Shown here piece by piece: positions 9,911-18,077 of a stretch of 64,000 nucleotides of DNA. The position numbers were made by a program, and so were the translations under genes. Source of the DNA: JAJDTT01 sp965116695 (GTDB lineage: Bacteria > Acidobacteriota > UBA6911 > RPQK01 > JAJDTT01). The stretch spans positions 4,092,001 to 4,156,000 of the forward strand of contig OZ220706.1 of the NCBI GenBank assembly GCA_965116695.1, in the 5' to 3' direction. The notes beneath the pieces are model-generated. The model saw only the letters and a list, made by a program, of their open reading frames with translations. It was not told the DNA's origin and made no database searches. The stretch's first letter is position 1. Each line of letters opens with the position of its first letter.

Positions 9911-11068
9911 TCAAAGCCCGTCCGTGCAGGCCGGGATGAGCCCGACGGCCTCCACCCGATCATGAAGGGGAAACCGGGCATCGCCGGGATACACGACGAA
10001 GAGCCGGTCGAGCTTCAAGTCGGACAACGCGGAGTGCATGGAGCGGGTCATGGCCGGAGCGCTGGTGCGCTTGAACTCGAATCCGATCCTGCGGCCGTCG
10101 TCGAACGCCAACAGATCCAATTCGGCCCCCTGGTGCGTTGCCCAGTAGTAACATCGGTCCCAGTCGACTCCGAGGGCGCGCACCATCTCCTGCATCGCGA
10201 ATCCCTCCCAGGACGCCCCCGATTTTGGGTGTCCCATGAGGCCGGCCTCCGAGTCCACACCCAGCAGCGCATGCAGCATCCCGGTGTCGGCGACGTAGGC
10301 CTTGGGAGCTTTGACTTGCCGTTTCTTCAGGTTTTCGTACCAGGGTTGGAGCCGGCGCACGATCAACGCATCGACGAGGACGTCGAAGTATCTGTTGGTG
10401 GTAGGGGCGGTGACCCCCAGCGCGCGGCCGAGTTCGGAACTATTCCAGCGATTGCCATGGTAGTGGGCCAGCATGGTCCAGAACCGGCGCATTGTAGCCG
10501 CCGGCACGGAGACTCCCAGTTGAGGCAGATCCCGTTCCAGAAACGTGCGAATGAACTCGGTTCGCCACCTGAAGCTCCGGTCGTCGCCCTCAGCGAGAAA
10601 CGAACGAGGGAACCCCCCGCGCAACCAGAGTCTCAGTACGTCGCCGGCTCTGGTCCCGGTTTCATTGATCCGGAATGGAGGAAGTTCGAAGTAGGCAATT
10701 CGTCCCGCCAGGGTCTCGGAGGACTGGCGCAGCAGATCGGGGCCGGCGCTTCCCAATACCAGGAACCGTGCCGAGTTGGCGGGCCGGTCCACCAACACCC
10801 GAAGGAGGCGGAACAATCCCTCGCTGCGTTGGACCTCGTCGATGACGACCAGGCCCCGCAATGACTCGAGGGCCAACTTGGGATCGGCGAGCCGCCTTTC
10901 GTCGGTAGGATCTTCAAGGTCGAAGACGGTGACCGGGTCCGTGGCGTCATGGATGAGATCACGGGCGAGTGTCGTCTTGCCGACCTGCCGGGCGCCGACC
11001 AACCCAACGACGGGGAACTGGTCGAGTAGTGCGCGGACCTCCCTCCTGTGTTCTTGACGGGATATCAC
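9911..11068 (-). CDS. AAA-type ATPase with DUF4143 (standalone)
   Basis: Protein of 385 residues: an N-terminal AAA domain with Walker A GARQVGKT (25-32) and Walker B VVIDEVQ (74-80), then the DUF4143 region (RWRTEFIRTFLERDLPQLGV, a winged-helix stretch, and a C-terminal nuclease-like segment GAELDLLAFDDGRRIGFEFK). That last segment has the D...E-x-K arrangement of PD-(D/E)XK folds. The family is very common in bacteria and archaea, often near toxin-antitoxin loci, and its function is poorly known. It is alone here, beside the antitoxin relic and upstream of the tRNA-Asn gene. Confidence 0.9.
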   Translation of the reverse strand: MISRQEHRREVRALLDQFPVVGLVGARQVGKTTLARDLIHDATDPVTVFDLEDPTDERRLADPKLALESLRGLVVIDEVQRSEGLFRLLRVLVDRPANSARFLVLGSAGPDLLRQSSETLAGRIAYFELPPFRINETGTRAGDVLRLWLRGGFPRSFLAEGDDRSFRWRTEFIRTFLERDLPQLGVSVPAATMRRFWTMLAHYHGNRWNSSELGRALGVTAPTTNRYFDVLVDALIVRRLQPWYENLKKRQVKAPKAYVADTGMLHALLGVDSEAGLMGHPKSGASWEGFAMQEMVRALGVDWDRCYYWATHQGAELDLLAFDDGRRIGFEFKRTSAPAMTRSMHSALSDLKLDRLFVVYPGDARFPLHDRVEAVGLIPACTDGL

Positions 11069-11229
11069 TCGGCCATTATACGGGAAGATCAGATATAGAA
11101 GTATCGATTTTCATGTTTATCGGTCGGAACAAACCGTGACGCTACCGTGTGCGACGCAGAATTCGCCTGAAGGAATCACCCTCCGGGGCGTCTCGTGGAT
11201 TGGATAGCTGCGGAAGTTCGCGCCAGGAG

Positions 11230-11308
<79 letters not shown>

Positions 11309-11615
11309 GCATTGATGACGGCGAACTATATCCAAGATGACCCCTTCATTCAAGAAATGCCGGCTCGCCGTCCTCCCCCCTAAGCTCCCGAATCGAGGGG
11401 TGTCGACGCCGGTCTCGGAACTGCGTGGGACTTACAACGCGGACTGCTATAGTCGAACCGCCATTCCGTTGGTCAGGCGGGTTCGACTCCGCCGGGCGGT
11501 CCGGATCCGAGTCGTAGCGTTCGCCGCGTGCGCGGCCCGACCATCGCGACTGTTGAAAGCTGACCGAACGTAATTTGGCGAAGAGGAGGCAAACCGGCCA
11601 ACAGGAGGTATTTTC
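11309..11615. other. Intergenic stretch of 307 bp
   Basis: No convincing gene. It contains a strong inverted repeat GGCGG-GTTCGACT-CCGCC (11476-11493) resembling a tRNA T arm, but no cloverleaf can be completed around it. The purine-rich AGGAGG before 11616 is probably the ribosome binding site of the next gene. Confidence 0.5.
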
Positions 11616-12005
11616 ATGAAGAAGTTGTCCCGGATGTTGTGGGTCGTTGGGTTCACGGTCCTGCAGGGCCTTTCATTATTGTCGACGCCGCCCGCGGCAC
11701 AGGAGCAGTATCGGGTTTTCGTGGCGCCGATTTCCGACTTCGCGCCGGATGACGATGAGGGACCGACCCGGTACGAGTACGTTTCTAAATTCGACCGCAA
11801 GGAATGTCTGGGGGTTCTGCCGACGTCGAGGGAGGATCTCGCGGACTTCACTGCCTGGTTCGAGTTCGAGGGGAGGCACTTCGTGCTGTTGTGGGATGCG
11901 CAGGGCAATCTGGTCTATTCCCGCGGCGGAGTCCGCAGTTCCGGCAACATCGTCAAGGACGTGTGCGAAGCTGTTCGGGAACGGGAACCGCGAATCCGGA
12001 ATTGA
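11616..12005 (+). CDS. Small exported protein of unknown function
   Basis: Protein of 129 residues with a clear signal peptide (MKKLSRMLWVVGFTVLQGLS, then a PPAAQ cleavage region). The mature part is acidic and includes ISDFAPDDDEGPTRYEYVSK, ECLGVL and RHFVLLWDAQGNLVYSRGG, with two cysteines that could form a disulfide. I recognise no family. AACAGGAGG upstream gives a good ribosome binding site. It ends 36 bp before the dipeptidase homologue and could be co-transcribed with it. Confidence 0.65.
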   Translation: MKKLSRMLWVVGFTVLQGLSLLSTPPAAQEQYRVFVAPISDFAPDDDEGPTRYEYVSKFDRKECLGVLPTSREDLADFTAWFEFEGRHFVLLWDAQGNLVYSRGGVRSSGNIVKDVCEAVREREPRIRN

Positions 12006-12041
12006 AAAGAGCGGAGTGGGAGCGTGAAGGAGGACAGGTCA

Positions 12042-13040
12042 ATGGCAACCGAATCGAGGGCAAGGGAACTCCATGAACGGTCCATGGTGATCGACGGCCT
12101 CAACGTCAGCCGTTGGGGGGAGGAGGCGGTCTACCGGCACCTCCACGAGGGCGGCCTCACCGCCATCAACGCCACAGTGGCGGTCTGGGAGGGCACCCAG
12201 GGGACCCTGCGAAACATCGCCCGCTTCTACAAGGACTTCGACACCTACTCCCGGTACATCCGGCAGGTGACCTGTCTCGACGACATCCGGAAAGCCAAGG
12301 AGGAGGGCCGGGTGGGCGTCATCTTCGGTTTCCAGAACTCCTCCCCCATCGAGGACGACCTGGACCTGGTGGAGGTCTTCCACCGGCTCGGGGTCCGGGC
12401 CATCCAGATCACCTACAACGACCTGAACCTGGTGGGGGCCGGCTGCTACGAGCGCCGGGACGTGGGCCTGAGCCAATTCGGGGTGGACCTGGTGGCCGAG
12501 ATGAACCGCGTCGGCATGGTCATCGATCTGTCCCACGTGGGCCACAGGACCACCATGGACGCCATCGAGACCTCGGAAGACCCGGTCTGGTTCAGCCACA
12601 CCAACCCCCGGAACCTGTGCGATCATCCCCGGAACAAGACCGACGAGGAGGTGAAGGCCCTGGTGGCCAAGGGAGGCATCGTCGGCGCCAACAGCTTCCC
12701 CACCTTCCTGGCCCGCGGCTACGACTCGACTCTGGAGGACGTGCTGGACGTGGTCGACTACTGGGTCGGCCTGGTGGGCATCGATTCGGTGGGCATCGGC
12801 CTGGATTTCACCGAGCTGCATACCGCCGAGTGGTTCCACTGGCTCATGGCCGGCAAGCTCAAGGGCTCCACCGTCTTTCCGCTTCCCTATCCGGTGCCTC
12901 TCCCGGCCGGGATCGCCCGCGCCGACGAGATGCCGAACCTGACGGCGGGCCTGGTGGGCCGGGGCTATTCCGAGGAGGACGTGCAGAAGATCATGGGGTT
13001 GAACGTCTACCGGCTGTTCGAAAGGGTCTGGAAGGAATAA
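12042..13040 (+). CDS. Peptidase M19 (membrane dipeptidase) homologue lacking the HxD ligands
   Basis: Renal-dipeptidase family TIM barrel, 332 residues, no signal peptide. Conserved parts: the metal-site His residues H165 in DLSHVGH and H186 in FSHTNPR, and D255 in VGIGLDF. The N-terminal zinc-ligand motif, normally D-G-H-N-D, reads D18-G-L-N-V22 here, so both His and Asp ligands are absent. The bridging-Glu region is GFQNSSPIEDD, not the usual form. The protein may therefore bind one metal, use another substrate, or be catalytically altered. The start is ATG 12042 with AAGGAGG eight bases upstream. A preceding in-frame GTG at 12024 lacks a ribosome binding site. Confidence 0.85.
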   Translation: MATESRARELHERSMVIDGLNVSRWGEEAVYRHLHEGGLTAINATVAVWEGTQGTLRNIARFYKDFDTYSRYIRQVTCLDDIRKAKEEGRVGVIFGFQNSSPIEDDLDLVEVFHRLGVRAIQITYNDLNLVGAGCYERRDVGLSQFGVDLVAEMNRVGMVIDLSHVGHRTTMDAIETSEDPVWFSHTNPRNLCDHPRNKTDEEVKALVAKGGIVGANSFPTFLARGYDSTLEDVLDVVDYWVGLVGIDSVGIGLDFTELHTAEWFHWLMAGKLKGSTVFPLPYPVPLPAGIARADEMPNLTAGLVGRGYSEEDVQKIMGLNVYRLFERVWKE

Positions 13041-13147
13041 CGGATTCCCAGCGGCGTTCGGTAAGGAAATAGGAGTTTATATTGAATGGGCTCTGCATGA
13101 TCTGGCCCCCTTGCAGTCCCAGTTTTTTCAACGGGCAATTTCTTGGT

Positions 13148-13176
13148 TTGTTCTAACTAGTCTGACCGGTTATACT
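13148..13176 (+). promoter_or_regulatory. Sigma-70-like promoter reading into a leaderless antitoxin gene
   Basis: -35 TTGTTC (13148-13153), a 17-bp spacer, and -10 TATACT (13171-13176). The ATG at 13183 is seven bases after the -10 element, where transcription would start, so the mRNA should be leaderless. No Shine-Dalgarno precedes the ATG. Confidence 0.6.
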
Positions 13177-13182
13177 ATCCTC

Positions 13183-13458
13183 ATGCCGACAATCTATTCC
13201 ACCTATGAAGCGAAGGCGCGCTTCTCCGAGATTATTCGCCAGGTGCGTGCCGGGAAGACGATCATGGTCTCGTATCGAGGGAAGCCTGTGGCCGAGGTTC
13301 GGCCAATCGCGCCTGAACCCACGACCATCGAGGAGCGGCTTGCAGAGCTCGAACGGCGGGGTGTCCTGGTGCGCTCGACTGCGCCGGAGCAACCGTTCGA
13401 GCCAGTCGTACGGCGACCCGGCGCACTCAAGCGCTTCCTGGCCGAGCGAGGCGAATGA
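13183..13458 (+). CDS. Phd/YefM-type antitoxin
   Basis: Antitoxin of 91 residues starting MPTIYSTYEAKARFSEIIRQ, followed by RAGKTIMVSYRGKPVAEVRP, the standard Phd/YefM DNA-binding fold. The C-terminal tail (FEPVVRRPGALKRFLAERGE) is the toxin-binding segment. The frame is open further upstream, but MPTIY matches family starts and lies right at the predicted transcription start. The stop overlaps the toxin start by four bases (ATGA). Confidence 0.9.
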   Translation: MPTIYSTYEAKARFSEIIRQVRAGKTIMVSYRGKPVAEVRPIAPEPTTIEERLAELERRGVLVRSTAPEQPFEPVVRRPGALKRFLAERGE

Positions 13459-13859
13459 ACGTCGCTTACGTCGACACCTCCGCAATGGCTGCCATCGCCT
13501 TCGGCGAGCCGGGCGGCGCGGTACTGGACCACCGTCTGCAAGCATTCGGTCGCCTTCATTCCTCCAACCTGCTGGAGGCAGAGTTGCGGGCTGTGTACTC
13601 GCGCGAGATGGCCGACTTTTCGGCGGCTTTCATCGCCCGCATCGACTGGGTGTTGCCCGATCGGCCCTTGACGCCTGAATTTACGAACGTCTTGAACGCC
13701 GGCTACTTGAAAGGTGCCGATCTCTGGCACGTCGCGACGGCTTTGTATGTGGCTATCGATCCCAGCCGTGTTTCTTTCGTCACACTCGACAAACAGCAAG
13801 CGTTCGTGGCAAAGACGCTTGGGTTTCGGATTCCGGATGGAACGGTATTGCGGACGTGA
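13455..13859 (+). CDS. PIN-domain toxin (VapC family)
   Basis: PIN endoribonuclease of 134 residues. Active-site acidic residues: D7 in MNVAYVDTSAMAAIAF, E of NLLEAELRA, D of KGADLWHVATA and D of FVTLDKQQ. It is coupled to the preceding antitoxin by an ATGA overlap. It belongs to a different PIN subgroup from the one at 9019 (GADLWHVA, not RDPFDRM), so the two pairs are not recent duplicates. Confidence 0.9.
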   Translation: MNVAYVDTSAMAAIAFGEPGGAVLDHRLQAFGRLHSSNLLEAELRAVYSREMADFSAAFIARIDWVLPDRPLTPEFTNVLNAGYLKGADLWHVATALYVAIDPSRVSFVTLDKQQAFVAKTLGFRIPDGTVLRT

Positions 13860-13905
13860 AGAGGCCCGCCTCCAAACTCTCCGTGATTGACGGCGCCCCA
13901 CCCAC

Positions 13906-15399
13906 ATGACTCCCGTTCTGGACCGCTTTCAGAGCCTGCACCCCATCGACTTTGCCGCCATCGCCGCCTACTTCGCGGTGGTGATCTGGGTCGGGTTCTA
14001 CTACGGACGGCGCCAGAAGAGCACCGAGGACTACTTCCTGGCGGGGCGGCGCCTGCCCTGGTTTTCCGTCGGCGTCAGCATCGTCGCCACGGTCCTCTCC
14101 ACCGTCACCTACCTCTCCACGCCGGGAGAGATGATCAAGAACGGCGTCGGCGCCAACGCGCAGTTCCTCTCCTACCCGTTGGTCTTCTTCCTGGTCAGCT
14201 ACCTCATCCTCCCCTATCTCATGCGGCTCCGGTTGACCACCGCCTACGAGTACCTGGAGCGGAGGTTCGACCTGACCACCCGGCTCTTCGGCGCGTCCCT
14301 CTTCGTCCTGATCCGGACCGCCTGGATGGGGATGGTCCTGTTCACCGCCTCGCTGGCCCTGTCCAAGATCTGCGGCCTCTCCTTCACCACCGTGGTCCTG
14401 GGCCTGGTGGCCATCGGCGTCTTCTACACGGTCCTCGGGGGCCTGCGGGCGGTCATTTGGACCGACGTGGTCCAGTTCTTCATTCTCCTGGGCGGCGCCA
14501 TCTTCACCGTCATCTACGTGGCCGCCGACTCGGGCACCGGCCCGGCGACGTGGTGGAACGACATGATGGCGGCCGACACGCCGTCCCAACCGGTCTTCAG
14601 CTTCGACCCCACGGTCCGCCTGAGCCTGGTGGGCATGGGCTGCTGGACCCTGTTCTGGTGGCTGGCCACCGCCAGTTCGGACCAGGTGGCGGTCCAGCGG
14701 TTCCTGGCCACCGAGTCGCTTCAGGCCTCCCGCCGGGCCTTCCTCTGCAACCTGGTCGGCGGCGTCGTTCTGACGTTGATCCTCTCCCTTTGCGGGATCG
14801 CGCTCTATTCCTACTACCAGGCCGCCATTCCCGACGACCCCGACCTGGTCTTCCCCCACTTCATCCGTCACATCCTGCCCCGGGGACTGGCGGGACTCGT
14901 GGTAGCGGCCCTCTTTTCGGCCGCCATGTCGAGCCTGGACTCGGGGATGAACTCCATCTCCTCGGTGGTGGTCACCGATTTCTACCGCCGTTTCAGGCGT
15001 CGCGTTTCCACGCCGCGCCAAGAACTGTTCCTGGCCCGGGTGGTCACCGCGGCGGTGGGAGGACTGGCCATGGCCATTTGCCTGCTCCTGTACCGGATCC
15101 CCGAGGAGCAGAGGGGGAACCTGTTCGACATCCAGGGGCGGGTCACCAGTTTTCTGGTGGGAAGCCTGGGCGGACTCATGCTCGTCGCCATGCTGGGGAT
15201 TCGCTGCAGCGCCCGGGTGGCCATGGGGAGCGCGCTCTGCGGAATCCTGGTGGGCTTTCTCTGGGCCCAGGGACATTGGCTGTTCGGCCTCCCCGAGCTG
15301 GCCTGGATGTGGGTGATTCCGGTCTCCATGCTGGTGACGGTGGGGTCGGCGTTTTGCGCGTCGGTGGTTCTGGCTGAAGGTTCCGTGAAGCGCCCCTGA
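13906..15399 (+). CDS. Sodium:solute symporter (SSS/SLC5 family)
   Basis: Inner-membrane LeuT-fold transporter of 497 residues with about 13 hydrophobic segments. Family marks: the N-terminal IAAYFAVVIWVGFYYGRRQK, the conserved loop STEDYFLAGRRLPWFSVGVS, and SAAMSSLDSGMNSISSVVV with the Na2-site Ser residues. The transported solute (sugar, proline, pantothenate, sialate and others occur in the family) cannot be read from sequence. A sialidase lies about 2.7 kb downstream, which makes sialic acid one possibility but no more than that. It starts 46 bp after the toxin gene. Confidence 0.92.
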   Translation: MTPVLDRFQSLHPIDFAAIAAYFAVVIWVGFYYGRRQKSTEDYFLAGRRLPWFSVGVSIVATVLSTVTYLSTPGEMIKNGVGANAQFLSYPLVFFLVSYLILPYLMRLRLTTAYEYLERRFDLTTRLFGASLFVLIRTAWMGMVLFTASLALSKICGLSFTTVVLGLVAIGVFYTVLGGLRAVIWTDVVQFFILLGGAIFTVIYVAADSGTGPATWWNDMMAADTPSQPVFSFDPTVRLSLVGMGCWTLFWWLATASSDQVAVQRFLATESLQASRRAFLCNLVGGVVLTLILSLCGIALYSYYQAAIPDDPDLVFPHFIRHILPRGLAGLVVAALFSAAMSSLDSGMNSISSVVVTDFYRRFRRRVSTPRQELFLARVVTAAVGGLAMAICLLLYRIPEEQRGNLFDIQGRVTSFLVGSLGGLMLVAMLGIRCSARVAMGSALCGILVGFLWAQGHWLFGLPELAWMWVIPVSMLVTVGSAFCASVVLAEGSVKRP

Positions 15400-15490
15400 C
15401 CCTTCGTTTCTGCCTCGTTCTGGCCTCGAGAATTCAAATGGAATATCATCCCTGGTTAAAATCTGCTTTGGATCAGGAGGAGGCTTGAGC

Positions 15491-16276
15491 ATGACTGATT
15501 CTGTAGGTCAGGGGCTGCTCTTGGGGGCCGTCTATCCCGACGATGCCTGGGTGGACGTGGAGGCCGAAGCGGTGGTGGACGAGTTCCGGCGTTTCATGCC
15601 GCCGGGAGTTCGCCTCATGTCCAGCGCCACGCCCATCCGGGACAAGGAAGCCCACGTGCCCGCCGGAATCGAGCTGGCCGAGAACGGCGACATCGAGGAA
15701 TCGGCCCGGAGGCTCTCCAAGTACGATCCCGATTGCTACGCGTATTACTGCACCACCGTCAGCTTCGTCCGGGGCGTGGGGGGAGATCTGGACATCTCGG
15801 ATCGAATCACCCGCATGACCGGCAAGCCCGCCACCACCACCAGCACCGCCATGATCCGGGCCTTCAAGGCCCTGGGGATCACCAGCGTCACCCTGGCCAG
15901 CCCCTATATGCCCGACGTGGAGGGCCGCTTCATCGAATTCATCCAGGCTCACGGCGTCCGGGTGTTGAACAGCCTGGCCCTGAACCTGCCGAAAGACCAC
16001 TCCATCGTCCCGCCCGAACGCATCCGCCGCCTGGCCGAGTCCTCCAACGTCCGGGAGTCGGACGCCGTCTTCGTCGGCTGCACCGGCCAGAAGCTGGCTC
16101 TGCATCTGGACGCGATGGAGGCCGGCCTGGGGAAGCCGGTCCTCACGGCGAATCAGGTCACCTCCTGGCACGCCTTGCAGTTGATGGGAGTCGAGCCCTG
16201 TCTGGAGGGGCGCGGGGCGCTCTTCGCCGGCGGGGGGCCTGACGGGGGATGGGTTCCGAGATCCAGAGTCGCATGA
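15491..16276 (+). CDS. Maleate isomerase / arylmalonate decarboxylase-like Asp/Glu racemase family enzyme
   Basis: Protein of 261 residues of the Asp/Glu racemase superfamily. Both catalytic cysteines are present: C87 in YYCTTVSFVRG and C197 in FVGCTGQKL, with the GKPATTTSTAM binding loop. This spacing matches maleate cis-trans isomerase and arylmalonate decarboxylase-like enzymes better than glutamate racemase. A long AGGAGGAGG precedes the start; ATG 15491 fits better than TTG 15485. It overlaps the next gene by four bases (ATGA). Confidence 0.85.
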   Translation: MTDSVGQGLLLGAVYPDDAWVDVEAEAVVDEFRRFMPPGVRLMSSATPIRDKEAHVPAGIELAENGDIEESARRLSKYDPDCYAYYCTTVSFVRGVGGDLDISDRITRMTGKPATTTSTAMIRAFKALGITSVTLASPYMPDVEGRFIEFIQAHGVRVLNSLALNLPKDHSIVPPERIRRLAESSNVRESDAVFVGCTGQKLALHLDAMEAGLGKPVLTANQVTSWHALQLMGVEPCLEGRGALFAGGGPDGGWVPRSRVA

Positions 16277-17703
16277 GACATCCGGGCGCGGCGGTCGGTA
16301 CGATCCTGCTGATCCTGGCCGCCATTCCATCGCTTCCGGGCCAGGACGTCCTGGACGTGGGAAGCGAACGCCAACTCTTCCTCGACGACTTCTGGTTCGA
16401 ATCCCGCCAGGGAATCCGTTTGACTCCTCATCGTCCCATCCCGCGGGAGGTTGTCCTCACGTGCATGGAACCTTGGGAGGGCAAGGAACTCCACTACAGC
16501 AGCGTGGTCCGGGACCGGGGCCTCTATCGCATGTGGTACCGGGTCGCGGAGAAGGAGCCCCCGTTTCCGGTCTGGACCTGCTACGCCGAAAGCCGGGACG
16601 GCATCACTTGGACCCGGCGGAACCTGGGGGTCTATTCCCGCAAGGGCTCCACACGGAACAACATCATCGGGGACCCCAAGGACTTCACGAACGTCAGCGT
16701 CATCGTGGATCCGAACCAGCAGCCGGGCAGTTCGGCCCGCTACAAGATGATCTCCCGCGTGGGGGGGATCTCCGGATTCATCTCAGGGGACGGCATCCGC
16801 TGGCAGCCGGTTCGCACCAATCCGCTGCTTCCTCCCGGGAAGGGTCCCTTCGACAGCCACAACACTCTGCTCTGGGACGATGAGAGAAGACGTTTCGTCA
16901 TCTATTTGCGGGGCGTCGATCCGTCGGTGGAAGGCTCCTTCAAGGGAGGCCGCCGAGCCATCCGCCGGACCGAATCCACCGACTTTCTGCACTGGTCGGA
17001 ACCGGAGCTGGTGGTCGCGGCGGACGAGCGGGATCCGAAGGACCTCCACTTCTATACCAATGCGGCCGTCAAATATTTTCGTGCGGCGCGGGCCTTCCTC
17101 ATGTTTCCCATGGTCTTGTATCCGAAGCGGATGGAAAACGAAGACGCGCCTCATCCCGGACTCTCCGACGTCGTGTTCGCCTCGAGCCGGGACGGGATCC
17201 GCTGGAGCCGCCTTTTCCGGAAACCGTTCCTCTCTCCCGACCTGGACCCGGAAAACTGGGTGGACCGCAATCCCATCATGGGCCACGGAGTGGTGCCCAC
17301 CGGGGCGGGTGAGATCTCCATGTACTATTCGGATCTGCTCCGTTCGGAGAGAACCCGGATCCGCCGCTGCACCCTGCGGACCGACGGTTTCGTCTCGGTG
17401 CAGGGGCCCTATTCCGGCTTCGGCGAGTTCACCACCCGGCCCATCCGGTTTCAGGGGCGGCGTCTGGAACTCAACTACGCCACTTCCGGCGGAGGCAGTC
17501 TCCTGGTGGAGCTGCAGGACCAGGACGGGGACCCGCTGGAAGGCCTGAGCCTGGAGGATTGCGCACCCCTTGTGGGGGACAAGATCGACGGTATTGTCAA
17601 GTGGAAGGGGGCGGACAACCTCTCCCGGCATGCCGGCAAGACAGTGCGCCTCCGGGTCCGAATCCGCGACGCCCATCTGTACGCGTTCCGGTTCGTTCCC
17701 TGA
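16273..17703 (+). CDS. Exported five-bladed beta-propeller protein (GH43/GH32-like)
   Basis: Protein of 476 residues with a signal peptide (GTILLILAAIPSLPGQ). The body shows repeated propeller blades (SRDGITWTRRNLG, SGDGIRWQPV, SSRDGIRWSRLFRKP, LHWSEPELV) and ends in a beta-sandwich-like tail (GRRLELNYATSGGGSLLVEL). This architecture, with a starting GSERQLFLDDF motif, recurs in Planctomycetes and Acidobacteria and is placed in the GH43/GH32 superfamily by fold, but the activity is unproven. I start at 16273, where ATGA overlaps the racemase stop; an in-frame ATG at 16249 would give a 28-base overlap. Its C-terminal half is similar to the 43564-44532 gene. Confidence 0.75.
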   Translation: MRHPGAAVGTILLILAAIPSLPGQDVLDVGSERQLFLDDFWFESRQGIRLTPHRPIPREVVLTCMEPWEGKELHYSSVVRDRGLYRMWYRVAEKEPPFPVWTCYAESRDGITWTRRNLGVYSRKGSTRNNIIGDPKDFTNVSVIVDPNQQPGSSARYKMISRVGGISGFISGDGIRWQPVRTNPLLPPGKGPFDSHNTLLWDDERRRFVIYLRGVDPSVEGSFKGGRRAIRRTESTDFLHWSEPELVVAADERDPKDLHFYTNAAVKYFRAARAFLMFPMVLYPKRMENEDAPHPGLSDVVFASSRDGIRWSRLFRKPFLSPDLDPENWVDRNPIMGHGVVPTGAGEISMYYSDLLRSERTRIRRCTLRTDGFVSVQGPYSGFGEFTTRPIRFQGRRLELNYATSGGGSLLVELQDQDGDPLEGLSLEDCAPLVGDKIDGIVKWKGADNLSRHAGKTVRLRVRIRDAHLYAFRFVP

Positions 17704-18077
17704 TCAGGGGATGTCCCGGTGATCCTCTCTACGGAATCGGTTCGGTGGGTCCGGGCTCCATGCCGGGCAGCCCGGGAACGGCGCCGCGGGGGTTCGGCGC
17801 TTCGTGGCGACGGTCCTTGAAAGCGAGCCCGCCGAGCGTTGGGGCGCCCGGCAGGCTCTGAGCTGACTCGTCCTGCGCCGGAGGATAAGCCAACCGGCGT
17901 TCATTCTACTCAACTCGGATCGTAGTTTCAGTCCGGCTCGGGTCTTTTATCGTTGGGAAACCGTAAAGACTCACAGCTGGATGGGGAAACCTTCCCATCG
18001 GGTCGGCGGCGAATCGCGATGATGGATGCCGCAGCTCGTCGTTGACCCCGACGCTGCCTCTCGGTCATAGTGTTAAG
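17704..18077. other. Intergenic stretch of 374 bp
   Basis: No gene supported. There are local GC-rich palindromes (such as CCGGGCAGCCCGG near 17761) but no clear terminator, promoter or riboswitch that I can identify. Confidence 0.4.

Noticed and set aside
11436..11503. tRNA-like sequence with a T-arm-like hairpin and GGGCGGTCC tail
   Set aside because: The stem pairs only with an 8-base loop, which is out of register for a T arm, and no acceptor, D or anticodon arm can be placed upstream. Probably a chance GC hairpin.
13780..15492. Long minus-strand open frame (570 codons) opposite the symporter
   Set aside because: Highly charged low-complexity translation typical of the antisense strand of a GC-rich membrane protein gene.
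17563..17578. Hairpin GCACCCCTTGTGGGGG as a transcription terminator
   Set aside because: It is inside the propeller coding region, in frame with conserved-looking residues, and has no U-tract.
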